64,000 nt of DNA from an uncultured Sutterella sp. (lineage in GTDB: Bacteria; Pseudomonadota; Gammaproteobacteria; Burkholderiales; Burkholderiaceae_F): positions 55,833 through 119,832 of the forward strand of contig UQYG01000010.1 in NCBI GenBank assembly GCA_900545275.1, in the 5' to 3' direction. Made by a program: the position numbers and the translations under genes. This document shows, one piece after another, positions 59,578 through 64,000 of the stretch. The first letter of the stretch is position 1; each line of letters begins with the position of its first letter. The notes beneath the pieces were generated by a model, which ran no database searches, was not told the DNA's origin, and worked only from the letters and a program-made list of their open reading frames with translations.

Positions 59578-60315
59578 TCAGTCGCGCACGACTTCCGTCA
59601 CGACGTCGACCGCGCGCAGCACGGCCTTGGCGACGGCGTCCTTGAGTCCCTCGAAGTCGATCGACTCGGCGCTCTCGCCCATGCCGGCCGCGTGATTGAC
59701 GCTCACGCAGAGCCCCGCGTAGGAGAGACCGAGCTCGCGCGCGAGCGCGCACTCGGGATAGAGCGTCATCCCGATCATGTCGGCGCCGTCGCGACGCATG
59801 CGCTCGACTTCGGCCGCGGTCTCGAGGCGCGGCCCCTGCGTGGCGGCGTAGACGCCCTTTTCCTCCACGGCGACGCCGAGGCGTCCGGCGGCCATGACAA
59901 GGCGGCGCGAGAGCGAACGATCGAAGGGCCAGGTCATGTCGACGTGACGAACGCCCGTTTCGGGCGAATCGAAGTAGGTCACTTCCCGCCCCCAGGTGTA
60001 GTCGATCAGCTGATCGGGCACGGCGAGCGCCCCCGGTCCGAGCGCGGGCGCGATGCCGCCCACCGTCCCGATGGCGATGACGCCCGAGAGCTTCAGCTTC
60101 GAGAGAGCCCAAAGATTCGCCCGATAGGGCACGCGGTGCGGCGCATATTCATGCCGAACGCCGTGGCGGCGCAAAAAGGCGATCTCCACGCCGCCCAGCG
60201 TCCCGAAGACGATCGGCGCCGAGGGCGCCCCGTAGGGAGTCGTCATTTCGACCTCTTCGGTCACTCGGATCACGTCGTTTCCTTCAAATCCCGATCCGCC
60301 GATGAGTGCGTACAT
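59578..60315 (-). CDS. Methylthioinosine/methylthioadenosine phosphorylase
   Basis: Purine nucleoside phosphorylase family, trimeric type, 245 residues. Start YALIGGSGFE, phosphate/purine loops RRHGVRHEYAPHRVPYRANLWAL and TQGPRLETAAEVERM, substrate site MTLYPECALARELGL and VNHAAGM. Cleaves the methylthio-nucleoside by-product of polyamine synthesis; the MTLYPEC/NHAAG pattern favours methylthioinosine over methylthioadenosine, but this is a by-eye call. Twelve bases after ligA. Confidence 0.88.
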   Translation of the reverse strand: MYALIGGSGFEGNDVIRVTEEVEMTTPYGAPSAPIVFGTLGGVEIAFLRRHGVRHEYAPHRVPYRANLWALSKLKLSGVIAIGTVGGIAPALGPGALAVPDQLIDYTWGREVTYFDSPETGVRHVDMTWPFDRSLSRRLVMAAGRLGVAVEEKGVYAATQGPRLETAAEVERMRRDGADMIGMTLYPECALARELGLSYAGLCVSVNHAAGMGESAESIDFEGLKDAVAKAVLRAVDVVTEVVRD

Positions 60316-60327
60316 GTTCTTCTCTCC

Positions 60328-62526
60328 TCAAATGGAAAACAGCGACAGTTGCTCGGGTTCTTCGGACGAAGTTTTTTCGTCCGTCCCCGACGTCTTTTCG
60401 GCCGCAGCGACCTCGGTCTCTTCAGGCGCCGCCGGCACGGGATCCGCCCCGCCCTCTGCCTTTGCGAGCATCGCGAGAAGGCCCGCCTCGTCGAGAATGC
60501 GGATCCCGAGCTGCTCGGCCTTGGTGAGTTTGGATCCGGCTTCGGCCCCGGCCACGACGAAGTCCGTCTTTTTGCTTACCGAACCCGAAACCTTGGCACC
60601 CACGGCGAGAAGACGATCCTTGGCCTCGTCTCGCGTCATCGTGGGGAGCGTGCCCGTCAGAACGAAGGTCTTTCCCGCGAGCTCGCTCGTGCGCCGTTCG
60701 ACGGCGGGCCAGGAGACGCCTTCTCGGACGAGTTCCTCGATCACGGCTCGGTTGTGGGGTTCGCGGAAGAACGCAAAGACGCTCTCGGCGATGACGCCGC
60801 CCACGTCCTCGATCGCGGTGAGCTCTTCGAGTTCGGCCGACTCGAGCTTCGCGAGCGTACCGAAGTGCTGAGCAAGCGCGAGTGCCGTGGCTTCGCCCAC
60901 GTGGCGGCAGCCGAGCGAATAGAGAAAGCGCGCAAACGTCGTGTGCTTGGAGCGCTCGATGCTGTCCACGAGATTCTGCGCGGCCTTCGGACCCATGCGC
61001 TTTTTTGGCTTTTCCCCTTCGGAAAGCGTCGTCATCGGCTGCGTAAGCGCCTCGACCGTGAGTTTGTAGAGGTCGGCGGGCGTGCGCACGAGCCCTTCGT
61101 CGACCAACATCTCGACCACCTTTTCACCGAGTCCGTCGATCCCCGCCGCGCGGCGCGAGGCGTAGTGCACGAGGCTAAGCTTCACCTGAGCTCCGCAGTA
61201 AAGCCCCCCGGTGCAGCGGCTGTCCTTTTCCTCTTCGTCCCGGATCACGGCCGAGCCGCAGACGGGACAGCGTTCTGGCATCTTGAAGCGAGCGGCGTTT
61301 TCGGGGCGACGTTCGGGGATCGTGCGCACGATCTCGGGAATCACGTCTCCCGCTCGGCGCACGACGACGGTATCGCCGATCGCGAGATCGAGCGAGGCGA
61401 TGTGGTCTTCGTTGTGAAGCGTCGCGTTCGAAACGGTGACGCCGCCCACGAAGACGGGCGCAAGACGCGCGACGGGCGTGAGCTTGCCCGTGCGGCCCAC
61501 CTGAATGTCGATCGCCTCGAGGACCGTAAGCGCCTCTTCGGGCGGATATTTGTGCGCGCACGCCCAACGGGGCTCGCGCGAGAGAAAGCCGAGTTCGCGC
61601 TGCAGCGCAAAGTCGTTCACCTTGTAGACGACGCCGTCGATTTCAAAGGGAAGCGAAGGACGTTCGGCCAGGGCCGCCTCGTGAAAGGCTGCGAGCGCTT
61701 CGGGGCCCTTTACAACGCGGCGGAACTTCGCGACGGGAAAGCCCATTTTTTCAAGACGTTCAAGCATCGCCGACTGCGTGGGCGCAAAGTCGGGATCGCT
61801 CACTTCGCCGAGACTGTAAGCGTAAAAGTGGAGCACCCGCTCGGCCGTCACGCTCGGATCGAGCTGGCGAAGCGAGCCGGCTGCGGCGTTGCGCGGATTG
61901 ACGAAGGTTTTTTCTTCGCGTGCTTCACGAAGCGCGTTCAACTTTTCGAAGTCCTTCTTGTGCATGATGACTTCTCCGCGCACTTCGAGCACTTCGGGCG
62001 CACCTTCGGGGAGGTAAAGCGGAACCGATCGGATCGTGCGCACGTTCGCCGTCACGTCTTCGCCCGTCACCCCGTCGCCGCGGGTCGCGGCCGAGACGAA
62101 AAAGCCCTTTTCATAGCGGAGGTTCACGGCAAGGCCGTCGAATTTCAATTCACAGTCGTACTCAATGGGCGCATCGTCGTCGGCGAGGTTGAGAGCCTTT
62201 CGCACGCGCTGATCGAAGGCCGCGGCCCCCGCCGCCGTAACGTCCGTTTCCGTGTGAATCGAGAGCATCGGAATCTTGTGGACGACCTTCCCCAAATCTT
62301 CGCGCACGGCGCCTCCCACGCGGGTCGTGGGAGAGACGGGGCTCTTCAACTCCGGGTGTTCGGCTTCGAGCGCTTCCAAGGCCTGCCAGACCCGGTCGTA
62401 CTCGGCGTCGGGCACGCTGGGCGTATCCAAAACATAGTATTCATAGGCCCAGCGGTCGAGATCCTTTTCCATCGCCCGCATGCGCGCGGCGACTTCAGCT
62501 TCTTCGGGCGTAAGGGTTTTGAGCAT
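60328..62526 (-). CDS. ligA: LigA, NAD-dependent DNA ligase
   Basis: Seals nicks in replication and repair; 732 residues. Ia domain with Tyr motif, adenylation domain with K128 in CELKFDGLAV, OB fold, four-Cys zinc finger (CPVCGSAV...CTGGLYC), helix-hairpin-helix region and C-terminal BRCT (KTFVLTGTLPTMTR). A ~60-residue acidic tail after BRCT is longer than in E. coli (671 residues). Follows zipA as is common in proteobacteria. Confidence 0.97.
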   Translation of the reverse strand: MLKTLTPEEAEVAARMRAMEKDLDRWAYEYYVLDTPSVPDAEYDRVWQALEALEAEHPELKSPVSPTTRVGGAVREDLGKVVHKIPMLSIHTETDVTAAGAAAFDQRVRKALNLADDDAPIEYDCELKFDGLAVNLRYEKGFFVSAATRGDGVTGEDVTANVRTIRSVPLYLPEGAPEVLEVRGEVIMHKKDFEKLNALREAREEKTFVNPRNAAAGSLRQLDPSVTAERVLHFYAYSLGEVSDPDFAPTQSAMLERLEKMGFPVAKFRRVVKGPEALAAFHEAALAERPSLPFEIDGVVYKVNDFALQRELGFLSREPRWACAHKYPPEEALTVLEAIDIQVGRTGKLTPVARLAPVFVGGVTVSNATLHNEDHIASLDLAIGDTVVVRRAGDVIPEIVRTIPERRPENAARFKMPERCPVCGSAVIRDEEEKDSRCTGGLYCGAQVKLSLVHYASRRAAGIDGLGEKVVEMLVDEGLVRTPADLYKLTVEALTQPMTTLSEGEKPKKRMGPKAAQNLVDSIERSKHTTFARFLYSLGCRHVGEATALALAQHFGTLAKLESAELEELTAIEDVGGVIAESVFAFFREPHNRAVIEELVREGVSWPAVERRTSELAGKTFVLTGTLPTMTRDEAKDRLLAVGAKVSGSVSKKTDFVVAGAEAGSKLTKAEQLGIRILDEAGLLAMLAKAEGGADPVPAAPEETEVAAAEKTSGTDEKTSSEEPEQLSLFSI

Positions 62527-62543
62527 TCGGTGTCCCTGCAGTC

Positions 62544-62575
62544 GAAAAACCGGCCGAAATCGTTTCTCGGCCGGT
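62544..62575 (-). terminator. Terminator between zipA and ligA
   Basis: Minus-strand stem ACCGGCCGA / TCGGCCGGT followed by T4-5, in the 72-base gap. It should reduce readthrough into ligA. Confidence 0.7.
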
Positions 62576-62598
62576 CGGAAGTTTGGGAGGCGGATTCG

Positions 62599-63786
62599 TC
62601 AGCTCGCCGACGAGAAGAGGAGCCGTGCGCGCTCGCTCCCCGCGACGACGCCCGCCTTCTTCATGGCACGCATTCTCTCTCTCGCAGCCTCTTCGATGTA
62701 CATCGCCTCGGCCGTGCCGATGGGCTTGCCGTTGCAGTCGGAAAGCGCCGCGTGGAGATGTCCGCAGAAATGGTTTGCAAGGCGCAGGAAGGTCGAAAAA
62801 TCCCCGCGCCCTTCGTGCACAAGCGGAAGGTCGAGCGAGAGGCGAAGACCGCGCGTTTCGGCGGCCGTGAGCGAAAGCGTGATCTCGGGCGCGAGGCTCT
62901 CGGCCGACGCGCGGTATTCGAAGCCTCCGCGGTTTTGCTCGAATCCCGACGCGAGGGCAAGTTTCGCCACGGCGTCGAGCGTGAAGTCGACGCTCGGATC
63001 GAGCGGCACGACTTCGAGTTCGAGACGGTTGTCGTAGTACCGGATGAACTGACGCAACGTCTTCGCGCTCGCCACGGCCTCGGGGATTTCCTGCGAAAGA
63101 CGCACGTTGATGTCGTACTGAGTAGCCACCGTTTCAAGGACCTGCAGCACCGAAGACGCCGTCAGCTCGTCGAGCTGCGCCGCGCGGTTGGCGAGCACCA
63201 CGGCGACCACGACGTGATCGGCGCTCTTTTGCAGACGGTCACACTCGTAGTAGAGACCGTCTTCGGCGCTCCGCGTCCAGACAAAGAGCGGAAGCTTGAG
63301 ATTGAGCGCGCGCAGTTCGCGGCGCAGACTGTCGAGCCCGCCCATCTTGAAGGTGGTGTTGTCCGGCGCGGAAATATCGAGCACCCATTCGAGCGCCGTG
63401 TCGACGGCGGGCCATTCGGAGCCGGTCGGAACGGGCGACGCATCGGCCTCTTCGGCGTTCGCGCGGGCCGCCTCTTCGGCGGCGCGCTTGCGTTCCTCTT
63501 CCTCTTCGATCACGTCGTAGACAGGCGGAATGTCCGAGGGCGCGGCGTCCGCCGCTGCGGCGGGAGAGATCGATTTTCCTTCCGCTTCGGGCGCGAGCGT
63601 GGGTTCGGTCTTGCGCGGCGCCTCCTTTTCTCCCGACTTCATCAGGACGTCTTCGACCGCATAATCTCCGCGAATCTTGCCGGTCTTCTTTGCCGTGCGC
63701 ACGCGTTGGCGGGAGCGCCAAATGAAAAAGACCGCCACCACGAGGACGACCAACACCAAGAGGACGATTTCCGTTTGTCCGAGCAT
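62599..63786 (-). CDS. zipA: ZipA-like cell-division protein
   Basis: Membrane anchor of FtsZ, ~395 residues. N-terminal helix (IVLLVLVVLVVAVFFIW), basic segment, long Ala/Glu/Pro-rich linker (~45-120) and a C-terminal FtsZ-binding-like domain (residues ~140-395). The linker and C-domain diverge from E. coli, but position next to ligA supports the call. The ATG at 63786 has AGGA upstream; open frame beyond it is not protein-like. A TACAAT element lies ~70 bases upstream. Confidence 0.85.
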   Translation of the reverse strand: MLGQTEIVLLVLVVLVVAVFFIWRSRQRVRTAKKTGKIRGDYAVEDVLMKSGEKEAPRKTEPTLAPEAEGKSISPAAAADAAPSDIPPVYDVIEEEEERKRAAEEAARANAEEADASPVPTGSEWPAVDTALEWVLDISAPDNTTFKMGGLDSLRRELRALNLKLPLFVWTRSAEDGLYYECDRLQKSADHVVVAVVLANRAAQLDELTASSVLQVLETVATQYDINVRLSQEIPEAVASAKTLRQFIRYYDNRLELEVVPLDPSVDFTLDAVAKLALASGFEQNRGGFEYRASAESLAPEITLSLTAAETRGLRLSLDLPLVHEGRGDFSTFLRLANHFCGHLHAALSDCNGKPIGTAEAMYIEEAARERMRAMKKAGVVAGSERARLLFSSAS

Positions 63787-64000
63787 GATTCCTGTCCGAA
63801 AGGATTTTTTATTCGATCGACCGCTACGCCTCCCGAGCGGCCCCAATTCGATGCATTGTACCGTGTTCGAAGTGCGCCCGAACTGCGCAGATCGGGCGTC
63901 CGCGACCTTTTTTACCTCTTTTTCGAGTTTTTCCGCCAAAAGGATCCTAGTACAACGTTCGTCAAATAACGCTATTTATTAGTTCATGAACCTCGTCCAT
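63787..64000. other. Region upstream of zipA
   Basis: No gene supported to the window edge. It holds a minus-strand TACAAT -10-like element (63854-63859). The last ~50 bases are AT-rich. smc, the usual neighbour of zipA, would lie beyond the edge. Confidence 0.4.

Noticed and set aside
59512..63969. A 1485-codon open frame antisense to the phosphorylase, ligA and zipA
   Set aside because: The minus-strand genes there have clear conserved motifs; the antisense frame is Arg/His/Glu-rich and low in complexity, typical of a GC-skewed shadow.
1..64000. CRISPR arrays, insertion sequences, prophage, tRNA or rRNA genes
   Set aside because: No regularly spaced repeats, transposase or phage genes, and no tRNA/rRNA signatures were found in the intergenic regions.

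Overview
The window is a GC-rich proteobacterial chromosome segment. Gene content points to the Burkholderiales, most likely a gut Sutterellaceae (Sutterella or a relative). This placement is an inference from gene content: a Tat-exported respiratory flavoprotein with a small multihaem cytochrome and a TtrSR-like sensor pair, a full ccmABCDEFGHI set, Dcu and DASS C4-dicarboxylate-type carriers, and a recurrent TACAAT -10 element. No rRNA, tRNA, CRISPR array, insertion sequence or prophage was seen. Coding density is high and nearly every transcription unit ends in a readable intrinsic terminator.

Layout. 1-1.6 kb: the 3' part of bcsG (cellulose phosphoethanolamine transferase), cut by the window edge. 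1.8-7.7 kb: a YheO-like PAS/HTH regulator divergent from an operon with a NuoF-GltD-type iron-sulfur flavoprotein, an M3-type [FeFe]-hydrogenase and malate dehydrogenase. 7.7-10.7 kb: an atypical RidA overlapping a threonine-synthase-like enzyme, a lipoprotein and a nitroreductase. 10.7-15.1 kb: a FixJ/TtrR-type regulator, a TtrS-like kinase, a Tat-exported reductase flavoprotein and a three-CxxCH cytochrome. 15.3-17 kb: a tandem FKBP and a lipoprotein. 17.1-24.4 kb: the cytochrome c maturation operon on the minus strand.

24.8-33.5 kb: lipoprotein, MerR regulator plus membrane protein, ribB, then a block with a DASS transporter, a LysR regulator, a Na/Pi-type carrier, a CYTH protein and a second CYTH-like protein. 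Three near-identical T-N11-A dyads lie in the gaps of this block. fabZ follows. 34-45.7 kb: brnQ is inserted between fabZ and the envelope operon dxr-rseP-bamA-skp-lpxD; then a metallophosphoesterase, a YigZ protein, cdsA and a lipoprotein. 45.9-49 kb: an orphan FixJ-type regulator, mscL, and fhs with a multi-hairpin leader. 49.2-53.2 kb: a yegTUV-like nucleoside operon (ADP-ribosylglycohydrolase, PfkB kinase, NCS1 permease) and a lipoprotein. 53.2-53.85 kb holds no protein gene I can support, but has a strong minus-strand terminator and several hairpins. 53.9-59.5 kb: Dcu carrier, class-I amidotransferase hydrolase, Gate-domain membrane protein, MmgE/PrpD protein and a NsrR-like Rrf2 regulator. 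59.6-63.8 kb: methylthio-nucleoside phosphorylase, ligA and zipA.

How the genes fit together: the window describes an anaerobic lifestyle. The hydrogenase operon can couple H2, NAD(P)H and malate/oxaloacetate. The flavoprotein and cytochrome form a periplasmic respiratory reductase whose haem is attached by the Ccm proteins. Dcu and DASS carriers move organic acids. The rest is housekeeping: outer-membrane assembly, lipid A and phospholipid synthesis, isoprenoids, DNA ligation, division and one-carbon metabolism.
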